Source of the DNA: Phenylobacterium sp.
Lineage (GTDB): Bacteria; Pseudomonadota; Alphaproteobacteria; Caulobacterales; Caulobacteraceae
DNA length: 7,014 nucleotides
Direction: 5' to 3'
Assembly (NCBI GenBank): GCA_028698405.1
Contig: JAQVDF010000101.1
Coordinates: forward strand, 1 to 7,014
The notes beneath the pieces are model-generated. The model was not told where the DNA came from. It did not search any database and saw only the letters and a list, made by a program, of their open reading frames with translations. A program made the position numbers and the translations under genes. Numbering within the stretch: the first letter of the stretch is position 1; each line of letters begins with the position of its first letter. This document shows, piece by piece, positions 1-6,886 of this stretch.

Positions 1-1992
1 CTGCAGGCGCTGATCGGCGGCGACGGCGGCGCGATGGACGCCGAGGAGGACGAGGAAGACTTCGGCTTCGTCCCCGTGCAGATGGTCGTCGAAGAGGTTC
101 CCGAGGAGAGCGCCGACCCCGGCGCCGCGCCCGCGGCGTCGGACGTCGGCGAAGGGGAACGGGCCTGGCGGATCGAATTCCAGCCCAACCCCGAAATGTA
201 CACCAAGGCCAACGAGGCCGGCCTGGTGCTGCGCGAGCTGGCGCGCCTGGGCCGCATCGAGGTCGAGATCGACGGCGCCGAGGTGCCGCCCCTCGATCAG
301 CTGATGGCCGAGCACGCCTACCTGCGCTGGAACATCCGCCTGGTCACCGACAAGGACGTGGCGGCGATCCGCGAGGTGTTCGAATTCGTCGAGGACGACT
401 GCATCCTCACGATCGTCGAGGAAACGCCCGCCGCGGCCCCCGCGGCCGCCTTCGAAGACGAGCCGCCCGCCGTCGTGCCGCCGGCCGACGAGTTCGATCC
501 GGCCGCCCTGCTGGCCCGGCTGACCGGCGAAGTCGGCGGAGGAGAGGCCGCGCCCGAAGCCGCCGAAGCCGCGCCGGAATCGGCTCCTGAACCAGCGCCT
601 GCGCCGACCGCCGAGGCCGCCCCACAGCCGGCGGCCCCCGCCGCCGAGCCGCAGGAGATGGGTGTCGCCGGCCTGATCGCGCTGGCCCAGAAGGCCACCG
701 CCGAGGTCGAACAGGCCCCTGCGCCGGCCGCGCCGGCGGCAGCGCCCAAGGCCGCGGCGAGCGGCGGCTCCTCCGCGCCCGCGCCGCAGGCGACCATCCG
801 CGTCGACCTCGACCGGGTGGACCGGCTGATCAACGCGGTCGGCGAACTGGTCATCCAGCAGGCGATGCTGTCGCAGCGGGTGATCGAGAGCGGCCTCGCC
901 CGCTCGTCCGCCGTGGCGCTGGGCCTCGAGGACCTCGAGTTGCTGACCCGGGAGATCCAGGACAGCGTCATGGCCATCCGCGCCCAGCCGGTGAAGTCCG
1001 TCTTCCAGCGGATGCCGCGCCTGGTGCGCGAAGCCGCCGACGCCACCGGCAAGAAGGTCCGGCTGGTCATGGAGGGCGAGAACACCGAGGTCGACAAGAC
1101 CGTCATCGAGCGGCTCAGCGATCCGATCACCCACATGCTGCGCAACGCCATCGACCACGGCCTGGAGGGCCCGGCCGAGCGGGAGATGGAAGGCAAGCCG
1201 CCGGAAGGCACGGTGCGGCTGGCCGCCCTCCACCGCGGCGGACGGATCGTCATCGAGGTCTCCGACGACGGCCGCGGCATCAACCGCGAGCGGGTCCGCA
1301 AGATCGCCGTCTCCAAGGGCCTGATCGCCGAGGACGCGGTGCTGTCCGACGAGGAGACCGACAACCTGATCTTCCTGCCGGGCTTCTCGACGGCCGAGAC
1401 CATCTCGGACCTGTCGGGCCGGGGCGTGGGCATGGACGTGGTCAAGCGCTCGGTGGTGGCTCTGGGCGGTCGCATCTCGATCAGCTCCGAGCCGGGCAAG
1501 GGCAGCAAGTTCACCATGAGCCTGCCGCTGACCCTCGCGGTGCTGGACGGCATGGTGGTGACCTCCGCCGAGCAGACCCTGGTCGCGCCGCTGTCGAACA
1601 TCGTCGAGAGCCTGACGCCGAAGGCCGACGAGGTGCACTTCCTGGGCGGCGGGCAGGATGCGGTGATCCGCATCCGCGACACCTTCGTGCCGTTGATCGA
1701 CGTCGGCCGGGCCCTCGGCTTCCGGGACACCCCGCTCAACGCCGCCGACTCCGTGGCCATCCTGGTGGAGAGCGAAGGCGGCGGCAAAGCGGCCCTGCTG
1801 GTCGATGCGATCCAGGGCCAGCGCCAGGTCGTCATCAAGTCGCTGGAGGCCAACTACCAGCACGTCGACGGGGTCGCGGCGGCGACCATCCTGGGCGACG
1901 GCCGCGTGGCGCTGATCCTCGACGTGGACGCGCTTGTCTCAACTTCGCGCCGCAAGGCGGCGGCGCCCCGTGAAAAACGAATGGCGGTTTGA
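1..1992 (+). CDS. cheA: Chemotaxis histidine kinase CheA, 5'-truncated by the window edge
   Basis: The reading frame is open from base 1, so the true start and the Hpt (P1) domain with its phosphorylated histidine lie upstream; 663 codons are present. Counting from base 1, a CheY/CheB-binding P2-like domain spans about codons 56-141 (starting W-R-I-E-F, ending near F-V-E-D-D-C), preceded by an acidic stretch. A roughly 120-residue Ala/Pro-rich linker follows. The P3 dimerisation helices begin near codon 264 ([18 protein letters not shown]). The P4 ATPase domain shows the N box [12 protein letters not shown] (378-389), the G1 box DDGRGI (422-427) and the G2 box GRGVGMDVV (473-481). The C-terminal P5 CheW-like domain covers about 515-650. 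CheA autophosphorylates in trans under receptor control and passes phosphate to CheY and CheB in the cytoplasmic receptor array. All ATP-binding motifs are intact. The family call is secure; only the N-terminus is unseen. Confidence 0.96.
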   Translation: MQALIGGDGGAMDAEEDEEDFGFVPVQMVVEEVPEESADPGAAPAASDVGEGERAWRIEFQPNPEMYTKANEAGLVLRELARLGRIEVEIDGAEVPPLDQLMAEHAYLRWNIRLVTDKDVAAIREVFEFVEDDCILTIVEETPAAAPAAAFEDEPPAVVPPADEFDPAALLARLTGEVGGGEAAPEAAEAAPESAPEPAPAPTAEAAPQPAAPAAEPQEMGVAGLIALAQKATAEVEQAPAPAAPAAAPKAAASGGSSAPAPQATIRVDLDRVDRLINAVGELVIQQAMLSQRVIESGLARSSAVALGLEDLELLTREIQDSVMAIRAQPVKSVFQRMPRLVREAADATGKKVRLVMEGENTEVDKTVIERLSDPITHMLRNAIDHGLEGPAEREMEGKPPEGTVRLAALHRGGRIVIEVSDDGRGINRERVRKIAVSKGLIAEDAVLSDEETDNLIFLPGFSTAETISDLSGRGVGMDVVKRSVVALGGRISISSEPGKGSKFTMSLPLTLAVLDGMVVTSAEQTLVAPLSNIVESLTPKADEVHFLGGGQDAVIRIRDTFVPLIDVGRALGFRDTPLNAADSVAILVESEGGGKAALLVDAIQGQRQVVIKSLEANYQHVDGVAAATILGDGRVALILDVDALVSTSRRKAAAPREKRMAV

Positions 1993-1994
1993 AC

Positions 1995-2465
1995 ATGACC
2001 GAGACCCAGACGCTTCAAGGAACCGGCCAGAGGCGCGAACTGATCTCGTTCCGCATCGGCGAGCAGGAGTACTGCGTCGACATCATGTCGGTGCGTGAGA
2101 TCCGGGGCTGGACCCCGGCCACGCCGCTGCCCCGCACCCCCTCTTACGTAAAAGGCGTGATCAACCTGCGCGGCGCGGTGCTGCCGATCATCGACCTGGG
2201 CGCGCGCCTGGGCCTGGAGACCTCGGCCCCCACCGCCCGGCACGTGATCATGGTGGTGAAGATCGGCGACCGCACGCTCGGCCTGCTGGTCGATGCGGTC
2301 AGCGACATCATCAACCTGACCGAGGACATGGTGCAGCCGACCCCGGACGTCGCCTGCGACCAGGTGAAGACCTTCGTGAAGGGGCTGTTCGCCCTGGACG
2401 GCCGGATGGTCAGCCTCATCGCCCTGGACCGCGTGCTGCCGGAGACCGAAGCCGAGGCGGCATGA
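1995..2465 (+). CDS. cheW: Chemotaxis coupling protein CheW
   Basis: This 156-residue single-domain CheW links receptors to the P5 domain of CheA. Family hallmarks are visible: [16 protein letters not shown] near residues 15-30, VREIRG (33-38), the core [15 protein letters not shown] (54-68) including the conserved receptor/kinase-contact arginine at 59, [11 protein letters not shown] (95-105) and [18 protein letters not shown] (128-145). The length is typical. I chose ATG 1995, 2 nt after the cheA stop. An in-frame TTG at 1989 would add two residues and overlap the cheA stop as TTGA, and cannot be excluded because neither start has a good Shine-Dalgarno sequence. The gene overlaps cheR by 4 nt (ATGA), so it is part of the same translationally coupled operon. 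Confidence 0.95.
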   Translation: MTETQTLQGTGQRRELISFRIGEQEYCVDIMSVREIRGWTPATPLPRTPSYVKGVINLRGAVLPIIDLGARLGLETSAPTARHVIMVVKIGDRTLGLLVDAVSDIINLTEDMVQPTPDVACDQVKTFVKGLFALDGRMVSLIALDRVLPETEAEAA

Positions 2466-3340
2466 CGAGAAGTTCCGGCCCCAACGAGCAGGCGGCAGGC
2501 CCCGGCATCGTCGAGGGCGAATTTCTGCTGACCGCCAGCGACTTCAAGACGATCGCCCAGATCGTCCACGCCCACGCCGGCATCTACCTGCCGGAGGGCA
2601 AGGCCGCGCTCGTCTACTCGCGGCTGGCCAAGCGGCTGCGCTCGCTCGGGCTGCGGAACTTCCGGGAATACTGCAAGCTGGTGCAGACCGCCGAACGGGT
2701 CGACGAGCGCCAGGCGATGACCGCCGCGCTGACCACCAACGTCACCCGTTTCATGCGCGAGCCGCACCACTTCGAGCACCTGGAGCAGGAGGTGATGCCG
2801 CACCTGGCGCGCCGGGCCCGCGCCGGCGGGCGCGTGAGGCTGTGGTCGGCGGCCTGCTCCAACGGCCAGGAGCCCTACTCCATCGCCATCACCGTGCTGT
2901 CGGCGATGCCCGAGGCCTGCGACCTCGACGTGAAGATCCTGGCCACCGACATCGACCCGAACATGATCGCCGAGGGCAAGGCGGGCATCTACAACGACGA
3001 CGCCCTCTCGGCCCTGCCCCTGCACCACCGCCGCCGCTGGTTCGAGAAGACCGCCGAGGGCTGGTCGGTGGCGGCCGAGCTGCGCCAGCTGGTGGCCTTC
3101 CGCGAGCTGAACCTGGTCGGTCCCTGGCCGATGAAGGGCCGCTTCGACGTGATCTTCTGCCGCAACGTCGTGATCTACTTCGACGACGAAACCCAGGAGA
3201 GGATCTGGGAGCGCTTCGTGCCGGCGCTGAACCCCGGCGGGGTGCTTTACATCGGCCACTCCGAACGGGTCACCGGCCCGGCCGTCGCCCAGCTGGAGAC
3301 CTGTGGCCTGACCGCCTACCAGTTGAGGGCCGCCGCATGA
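2462..3340 (+). CDS. cheR: Chemotaxis receptor methyltransferase CheR
   Basis: CheR transfers methyl groups from S-adenosylmethionine to glutamates of chemoreceptors for adaptation. The 292 residues match the usual length. An N-terminal helical domain (about 22-88) precedes the signature [11 protein letters not shown] (90-100) and the SAM-binding loop [16 protein letters not shown] (127-142). The acidic ribose contact ATDID (161-165), the [14 protein letters not shown] segment (228-241) and [10 protein letters not shown] (259-268) follow. The loop reads S-N-G-Q-E instead of the commoner S-T-G-E-E, a conservative change. There is no C-terminal TPR extension and no obvious receptor-pentapeptide module beyond the core. 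The start overlaps the cheW stop as ATGA, with a weak GAGG at 2454-2457. The stop overlaps cheB in the same way. Confidence 0.95.
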   Translation: MTRSSGPNEQAAGPGIVEGEFLLTASDFKTIAQIVHAHAGIYLPEGKAALVYSRLAKRLRSLGLRNFREYCKLVQTAERVDERQAMTAALTTNVTRFMREPHHFEHLEQEVMPHLARRARAGGRVRLWSAACSNGQEPYSIAITVLSAMPEACDLDVKILATDIDPNMIAEGKAGIYNDDALSALPLHHRRRWFEKTAEGWSVAAELRQLVAFRELNLVGPWPMKGRFDVIFCRNVVIYFDDETQERIWERFVPALNPGGVLYIGHSERVTGPAVAQLETCGLTAYQLRAAA

Positions 3341-4380
3341 CCGTCCGCGTCCTGGTCGTCGACGACTCCGCCACCATGCGGAGCCTGATCGCCGCCTCGC
3401 TCCGCACCGACCCGGAGATCGAGGTGCTGGGCTTCGCCAACGACCCCATCGAGGCCCGCGAAGCCATCAAGCGGCTGAACCCCGACGTCATCACCCTGGA
3501 CGTCGAGATGCCGCACATGAACGGGCTCGATTTCCTCGAGAAGATCATGCGCCTGCGGCCGATGCCGGTGGTGATGGTCTCGACCCTGACCCAGGCGGGC
3601 GCCGAGGCGACCATCTCGGCCCTGCAGCTCGGCGCCGTGGACTGCATCGGCAAGCCGGCCGGCGGCGTCTCGGCGGCCGAGGCCTTCGTCGATCTGCCCG
3701 AAAAGGTGAAGGCCGCCGCCCGCTCGCAGGTGCGCCCCTACGCCGGCCCGATCGCCGCGCCCGAACCGCCGCCCAAGCCGGAGTACGTGCCCGAAGACGT
3801 GGTGGTGGCGATCGGCTCGTCCACCGGCGGCGTCGAGGCGCTGATGACCCTGCTCTCGGCCTTCCCGGCCAACTGCCCGCCGACGGTGATCACCCAGCAC
3901 ATGCCGGCCGCCTTCACCAAGAGCTTCGCCGACCGGCTGAACCGGGTGTGCGCGGCCAACGTCGCCGAGGCCCACGACGGCGCCCGGCGGAAGCCCGGCT
4001 ACGTCTGGCGGGCGCCCGGCGGCTCCCACCAGCTCGAGGTCGTGCACCACAGCGCGCCGAGTTGCCGGCTCGTCGCCTCCGAGCCGGCCAACGGCCACCG
4101 CCCGTCGGTGGACGTGCTGTTCCACTCGGTGGCGCGGCTGAAGCGCGCCGCAGTCGGCGTCATCCTGACCGGCATGGGGAAGGACGGCGCCGAGGGCCTG
4201 CTGGCCATGCGTCGCGAAGGCGCGCATACCCTGGGCCAGGACGAGGCCAGCTGCGTCGTCTACGGCATGCCCCGGGCCGCGTATGAACGCGGGGCCGTCG
4301 AGAAGGAGCTGCCGCTCCACCGAATTAGCAACGCGATCCTGAACCTGTGCGCGGCCCGTGAGCCGCAACGGAGCGCCTGA
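3337..4380 (+). CDS. cheB: Chemotaxis response regulator / receptor methylesterase CheB
   Basis: CheB removes methyl groups from (and may deamidate) receptor side chains once phosphorylated by CheA. The 347 residues comprise a receiver domain (1 to about 120; acidic pair D9-D10, phosphoacceptor D55 in [10 protein letters not shown], switch T83, lysine K107 in GKP), a Pro-rich linker (about 135-152) and the methylesterase domain. The Ser-His-Asp triad is readable as S162 in GSSTGG, H188 in TQHMP and D283 in GMGKDGAEG. The start is the ATG that overlaps the cheR stop (ATGA), with GAGGG at 3325-3329 seven bases upstream as ribosome binding site. The same frame is open further upstream inside cheR, but that extension is an Arg/Pro/Gly-rich frame shadow and not protein. 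The stop overlaps cheY by 1 nt (TGATG). Confidence 0.96.
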   Translation: MTVRVLVVDDSATMRSLIAASLRTDPEIEVLGFANDPIEAREAIKRLNPDVITLDVEMPHMNGLDFLEKIMRLRPMPVVMVSTLTQAGAEATISALQLGAVDCIGKPAGGVSAAEAFVDLPEKVKAAARSQVRPYAGPIAAPEPPPKPEYVPEDVVVAIGSSTGGVEALMTLLSAFPANCPPTVITQHMPAAFTKSFADRLNRVCAANVAEAHDGARRKPGYVWRAPGGSHQLEVVHHSAPSCRLVASEPANGHRPSVDVLFHSVARLKRAAVGVILTGMGKDGAEGLLAMRREGAHTLGQDEASCVVYGMPRAAYERGAVEKELPLHRISNAILNLCAAREPQRSA

Positions 4381-4769
4381 TGCCCGCCGCCTCTTCCATC
4401 AAGACGCTCATCGTCGACGACCAGCAGACGATGCGTAGTCTGATCCGCACCAGCCTGCATGCGCTCGGGATCACCAACACCAAGGAAGTCGGTGACGGCG
4501 AGGACGCCCTGCGCGTCCTGCTGACCACGCCGATGACCCTGGTCATCACCGACTTCAACATGCCCAAGCTGGATGGCCTGGCGCTGCTGCGCGCGATCCG
4601 CGCCCACCCGCCGACCGCCAAGACGGCGGTGATCATGCTGACCGGCCGCGCCGACCGCGAGCTGGTCCAGCGCGCCGTACAGTTCGGCGTCAACAACTAC
4701 CTGGTGAAGCCCTTCACGACGCAGACTCTGAAGGAAAAGATCGAAGCGGTGTTCGGCGCCCTGACATGA
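4380..4769 (+). CDS. cheY: Single-domain chemotaxis response regulator CheY
   Basis: This 129-residue stand-alone receiver should be phosphorylated by CheA and act at the flagellar switch or as a phosphate sink. All receiver residues are present: D13-D14, phosphoacceptor D58 in ITDFNMPKLDG, T88 in IMLTGRA, and K110 in YLVKPF with an aromatic Y107 at the position of the E. coli Tyr106 switch. There is no output domain. The start shares one base with the cheB stop (TGATG), with GGAG at 4370-4373 six bases upstream. The stop overlaps cheD (ATGA). By position it corresponds to the second cheY (CheYII) of the Caulobacter major cluster. Which CheY paralogue drives the motor cannot be told from sequence alone. 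Confidence 0.94.
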   Translation: MPAASSIKTLIVDDQQTMRSLIRTSLHALGITNTKEVGDGEDALRVLLTTPMTLVITDFNMPKLDGLALLRAIRAHPPTAKTAVIMLTGRADRELVQRAVQFGVNNYLVKPFTTQTLKEKIEAVFGALT

Positions 4770-5320
4770 CGCAGACCGCCCTTTCATCGAGGCCTCAGCG
4801 GCGCCTGAACGTGATCCAGGGCGAGTACCTGGTATCCAACGACCCCGACGTCTTCCTGACGACGGTGCTGGGCAGCTGCGTGGCCGTCTGCCTGCGCGAC
4901 CCCGAACGCGGCGTCGGCGGCATGAACCACTTTCTGCTGCCCGAGGGTCAGGTCGCCTCCAGCGACGACGCCCGCCGCTACGGCGTGCACGCCATGGAGC
5001 TGCTGATCAACGCCCTGCTGCACCAGGGCGCCCAGCGCAATCGGCTTGAAGCCAAGCTGTTCGGCGGCGCCCGGATGTTCAACGGGCTATCCGACGTGGG
5101 CGCGGCCAACGCCGCCTTCGCCGAGCGCTTCCTGCGCGACGAAGGCATACCGATCGTCAGCTCCAGCCTGGGCGGCGTCGGCGCCCGCCGGCTGAAGTAC
5201 TGGCCGGTCAGCGGCCGGGCCCAGCAGAAGATCGTGGAAGACAAGGCCGAGCTGACTCAGCTCAATCTCAAAGCCGCGCCCGTCCCGGTGGTGGCCGAAG
5301 GCGATCTGGAGCTGTTCTGA
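4766..5320 (+). CDS. cheD: Chemoreceptor glutamine deamidase CheD
   Basis: CheD converts receptor glutamines to glutamates. In CheC-containing bacteria it also partners CheC, but no cheC is seen here. The 184 residues contain the catalytic triad in the spacing known from Thermotoga CheD: T32 and C38 in TTVLGSCVAVC, and H55 in GGMNHFLLPEG. GVHAMELLINALL (73-85) and EAKLFGGARMF (95-105) are further family segments. The start overlaps cheY as ATGA with no strong Shine-Dalgarno sequence, implying coupling. After the core, a Val/Ala/Pro-rich linker (about 168-178) ends in the peptide GDLELF. This tail nearly repeats the end of the next protein (GELQLF) and is discussed as a finding. The codons of the tail include GGAG (5308-5311), which probably serves as ribosome binding site of the next gene. 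Confidence 0.95.
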   Translation: MTQTALSSRPQRRLNVIQGEYLVSNDPDVFLTTVLGSCVAVCLRDPERGVGGMNHFLLPEGQVASSDDARRYGVHAMELLINALLHQGAQRNRLEAKLFGGARMFNGLSDVGAANAAFAERFLRDEGIPIVSSSLGGVGARRLKYWPVSGRAQQKIVEDKAELTQLNLKAAPVPVVAEGDLELF

Positions 5321-5685
5321 TGGGACTGGCGGCGACGGCGGACATCTTTGCGGCCCTGGCTCTGGAACTGGAGCGGGCCGGTCAGCTCTGCGACCAGCTT
5401 GAGGCCGTGATGGCCAAGCTGGTCGAGGCCAGCGGGACCACTGCTCCGCACGACGCCATGCGCGACGCCCAGGCGGTGGACGCGCTGGGCCAGCACCTGC
5501 GCGGCCTGGCCAGGTTCTCGGAGACGCTTGCGCTACAGCCCGGCGGCCCGGCCGGCTACGACGTCGGGCCCGCCCTGCAGACCATCACCCTCGCCGCCCT
5601 CGCCGCGCGTCTCGCGGTCGAGACTGGGCAGGCGAGCGGCGCCCACGGCCCCGGTCACGAGGAGGGAGAGCTGCAGCTCTTCTGA
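5320..5685 (+). CDS. cheU: Small helical chemotaxis-operon protein, CheU-like; possible CheZ-like phosphatase
   Basis: This 121-residue protein has no domain I can name with certainty. Its place between cheD and a cheY-like gene matches cheU of the Caulobacter major che cluster. Visible structure: a first amphipathic helix (about 4-37), a short break with SGTTAPH, a second helix (about 45-72), a third (about 83-103), a Gly/His-rich flexible stretch (105-115) and a C-terminal GELQLF. The second helix holds D54-A-L-G-Q58, comparable with D143-L-T-G-Q147 of E. coli CheZ, where these two residues carry out CheY-P hydrolysis. Helix hairpin, linker and terminal peptide together recall CheZ on a smaller scale; this is inference. 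The start overlaps the cheD stop (TGATG) with GGAG eight bases upstream. There are no membrane segments or signal peptide. Existence as a gene is well supported; the symbol rests on synteny. Confidence 0.75.
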   Translation: MGLAATADIFAALALELERAGQLCDQLEAVMAKLVEASGTTAPHDAMRDAQAVDALGQHLRGLARFSETLALQPGGPAGYDVGPALQTITLAALAARLAVETGQASGAHGPGHEEGELQLF

Positions 5686-5689
5686 GCCC
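5661..5689 (+). promoter_or_regulatory. Possible hairpin-spaced ribosome binding site for the cleA-like gene
   Basis: A strong GGAGGG (5661-5666) lies far upstream of ATG 5690, about 23 nt away, while the near-upstream bases TGAGCCC have no Shine-Dalgarno match. Between them is the perfect 14-base palindrome AGAGCTGCAGCTCT (5667-5680). In RNA it could fold as a stem with a four-base loop, extended by a G-U and a G-C pair to 5665/5682. Folding would leave GGAG about seven bases from the ATG. Formation of the structure is inference; the bases are also the last codons of cheU. Confidence 0.35.
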
Positions 5690-6295
5690 ATGAGCACATT
5701 CGGCCTGCCGCCAGAGATGCGCATCAACCTCGAGCGCACCCGGCTGCTATTGTGCGACGACAACGAACAGGCGCTGTCGGTCGAAAGCGCCATGTTCCGC
5801 GGCTTCGGCATGCACCGGCAGTACAAGGCCAGCAGCGCCAAGGAAGCGATGGACATCATCAAGTCCCGCGAGGTCGACCTTATCGTCATGGACTGCGGCA
5901 TGCCGGACATGGACGGCTACGACTTCGTCAAATGGCTCCGCACCCAGGGCCCCGGTGACGCCGCCTACATCCCCGCCATCCTGATGACCGGCCACGCGGC
6001 CCGCAGCCTGGTGGAAAAGAGCCGCGACTGCGGCGCCAACTTCGTGATCTCCAAGCCGTTCACGCCGCAGGTGCTGCTGCAGCGGGTTTACTGGGTGGCC
6101 AAGGACGAGCGCCAGTTCGTCCGCACGGCCGGCTACGTCGGACCCGACCGGCGGGTGCGCAACCTCGGACCCCCGCCCGGCATGCGCGGGCGCCGTTCCA
6201 CCGACCTGTCCCTCAAGGTGGGGGCCGCCAAGGACCCCAACATGGAACAGTTCGAAATCGACTCGATGTTCAAGCCGCAGAAAGTAATTTTATGA
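5690..6295 (+). CDS. cleA: CheY-like response regulator with arginine-rich tail, CleA/CheYIII-like, probable c-di-GMP effector
   Basis: This 201-residue protein has a receiver domain (about 16-140) and a C-terminal extension. Receiver residues are D23-D24, phosphoacceptor D68 in VMDCGMPDMDG, T100 in LMTGHA and K122 in SKPF; F118 replaces the usual switch tyrosine. The extension holds GYVGPDRRVRNLGPPPG followed by MRGRRSTD, with arginines at 154, 155, 157, 166, 168 and 169. Caulobacter Cle proteins are CheY-like regulators with an arginine-rich motif that bind c-di-GMP and act at the flagellar motor; CleA is encoded at this place in the che cluster. I infer the same role here. ATG 5690, 4 nt after the cheU stop, was chosen; Met10 (5717) is an alternative. 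The last four codons (K-V-I-L, AAA GTA ATT TTA) are strikingly AT-rich for this genome. The stop overlaps cheE (ATGA). Confidence 0.82.
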   Translation: MSTFGLPPEMRINLERTRLLLCDDNEQALSVESAMFRGFGMHRQYKASSAKEAMDIIKSREVDLIVMDCGMPDMDGYDFVKWLRTQGPGDAAYIPAILMTGHAARSLVEKSRDCGANFVISKPFTPQVLLQRVYWVAKDERQFVRTAGYVGPDRRVRNLGPPPGMRGRRSTDLSLKVGAAKDPNMEQFEIDSMFKPQKVIL

Positions 6296-6768
6296 GCGAC
6301 CCCAACCTGTTCAAGGTCACCTCGCGGCTCTCGGAGCAGGTCGACAGGCCCGGCGGCATGACGGCCCAGATCGCCATGCAGCGCGTCAACCACGAGATGA
6401 GCGCCGAGGAGCACCGTTCGCGTGAGGCGGTGGGCGAGAGCCTGACCCTTCTGGAGACTCTCTGCCGCGAGCAGACCGGCGGCATGGACGCGGTGTACGA
6501 CGCCGCCACCGCGGTGATCGATGTCGCCGGCCTGTTCGACGAGCGGGTGCTCTGCGACGCCGCCTACAGCCTGTGCGAACTCACCGACCGGCTGCGCACC
6601 CAGGACAAGGTCGACTGGTCGGCCGTCGCCGTGCACGTCGAGGCCCTGCGCCTGATCTACAGCGTCGACCCCCGCAACGCCGCCCAGTTCCGCCCCGTCG
6701 TCGACGGCCTGTGGAAGGTCACCGACAAGTACAAGGAGCCGTCCGAGGAAGCCCCGGCGGCGGAGTAG
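6292..6768 (+). CDS. cheE: Chemotaxis-operon protein, CheE-like, function unknown
   Basis: This 158-residue protein is soluble, without signal peptide or membrane segments. Its position as the last gene after the CleA-like regulator matches cheE of the Caulobacter major che cluster, which is the basis for the symbol. An N-terminal segment (MSDPNLFKVTSRLSEQV) is followed by predicted helices at about 37-61, 65-80, 84-104 and 109-125, then a short C-terminal segment (131-147) and an acidic Ala/Pro/Glu tail. Cysteines are at 58, 88 and 95. I recognise no catalytic motif and no convincing Hpt histidine motif. The start overlaps the upstream stop as ATGA, preceded by an unusually AT-rich patch (6281-6293) and only a weak AGAAAG, so translation probably depends on coupling. 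It closes the operon. Confidence 0.72.
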   Translation: MSDPNLFKVTSRLSEQVDRPGGMTAQIAMQRVNHEMSAEEHRSREAVGESLTLLETLCREQTGGMDAVYDAATAVIDVAGLFDERVLCDAAYSLCELTDRLRTQDKVDWSAVAVHVEALRLIYSVDPRNAAQFRPVVDGLWKVTDKYKEPSEEAPAAE

Positions 6769-6786
6769 GTCCAGCTCTTGCGAGAG

Positions 6787-6844
6787 CCCTCTCCACTTGG
6801 GGGAGAGGGTGGCGCCCGAAGGGCGTCGGGAGAGGGGTCTCTCC
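6787..6844. repeat. REP-like intergenic element with three consecutive hairpins
   Basis: Three inverted repeats follow in tandem. CCCTCTCC (6787-6794) pairs with GGAGAGGG (6802-6809). GGCGCCC (6811-6817) pairs with GGGCGTC (6821-6827, one G-T pair) around a GAA loop. GGAGAG (6829-6834) pairs with CTCTCC (6839-6844). The first and third hairpins share complementary arms, so alternative pairings exist. Sequences of this look (CCCTCTCC...GGGAGAGGGTGGCGCCCGAAGGGCG) are frequent between genes in alphaproteobacteria; copy number in this genome cannot be seen from one window. It begins 18 bases after the cheE stop and could stabilise the 3' end of the operon mRNA. Confidence 0.7.
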
Positions 6845-6857
6845 GAAATGACCGCTT

Positions 6858-6867
6858 GTGGATCCAC
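6858..6867. repeat. Perfect 10-bp palindrome GTGGATCCAC
   Basis: GTGGATCCAC is its own reverse complement and sits between the two repeat blocks of the intergenic region. It may be chance; no promoter elements that I recognise flank it. Confidence 0.3.
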
Positions 6868-6886
6868 GACCGGATAGGCCTGCGCG

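Noticed and set aside
318..1853. Long minus-strand open frame across cheA (511 codons)
   Set aside because: It is opposite a fully motif-supported CheA; composition is Ser/Arg/Ala-rich with no recognisable domain, as expected for antisense frames in GC-rich DNA.
2842..3336. Upstream in-frame extension of cheB inside cheR
   Set aside because: The extension is a Pro/Arg-rich frame shadow of CheR; the ATG at 3337 begins a canonical receiver domain and has a ribosome binding site and an ATGA overlap.
2144..4368. Long minus-strand open frames opposite cheR and cheB
   Set aside because: They are His/Gly/Val/Arg-rich shadows of the true genes, without motifs or plausible starts.
5494..5502. Histidine phosphotransfer motif in CheU (QHLRGLA)
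   Set aside because: The Hpt consensus is H-x-L-K-G; here the leucine and glycine are one residue too close to the histidine, and surrounding Hpt features are absent.
5303..5685. Sliding-clamp binding motif (QLxLF-like) at the ends of CheD and CheU
   Set aside because: The tails resemble the clamp-binding pentapeptide, but neither protein has any link to DNA replication and the first residue is acidic and not glutamine; a chemotaxis partner is more plausible.
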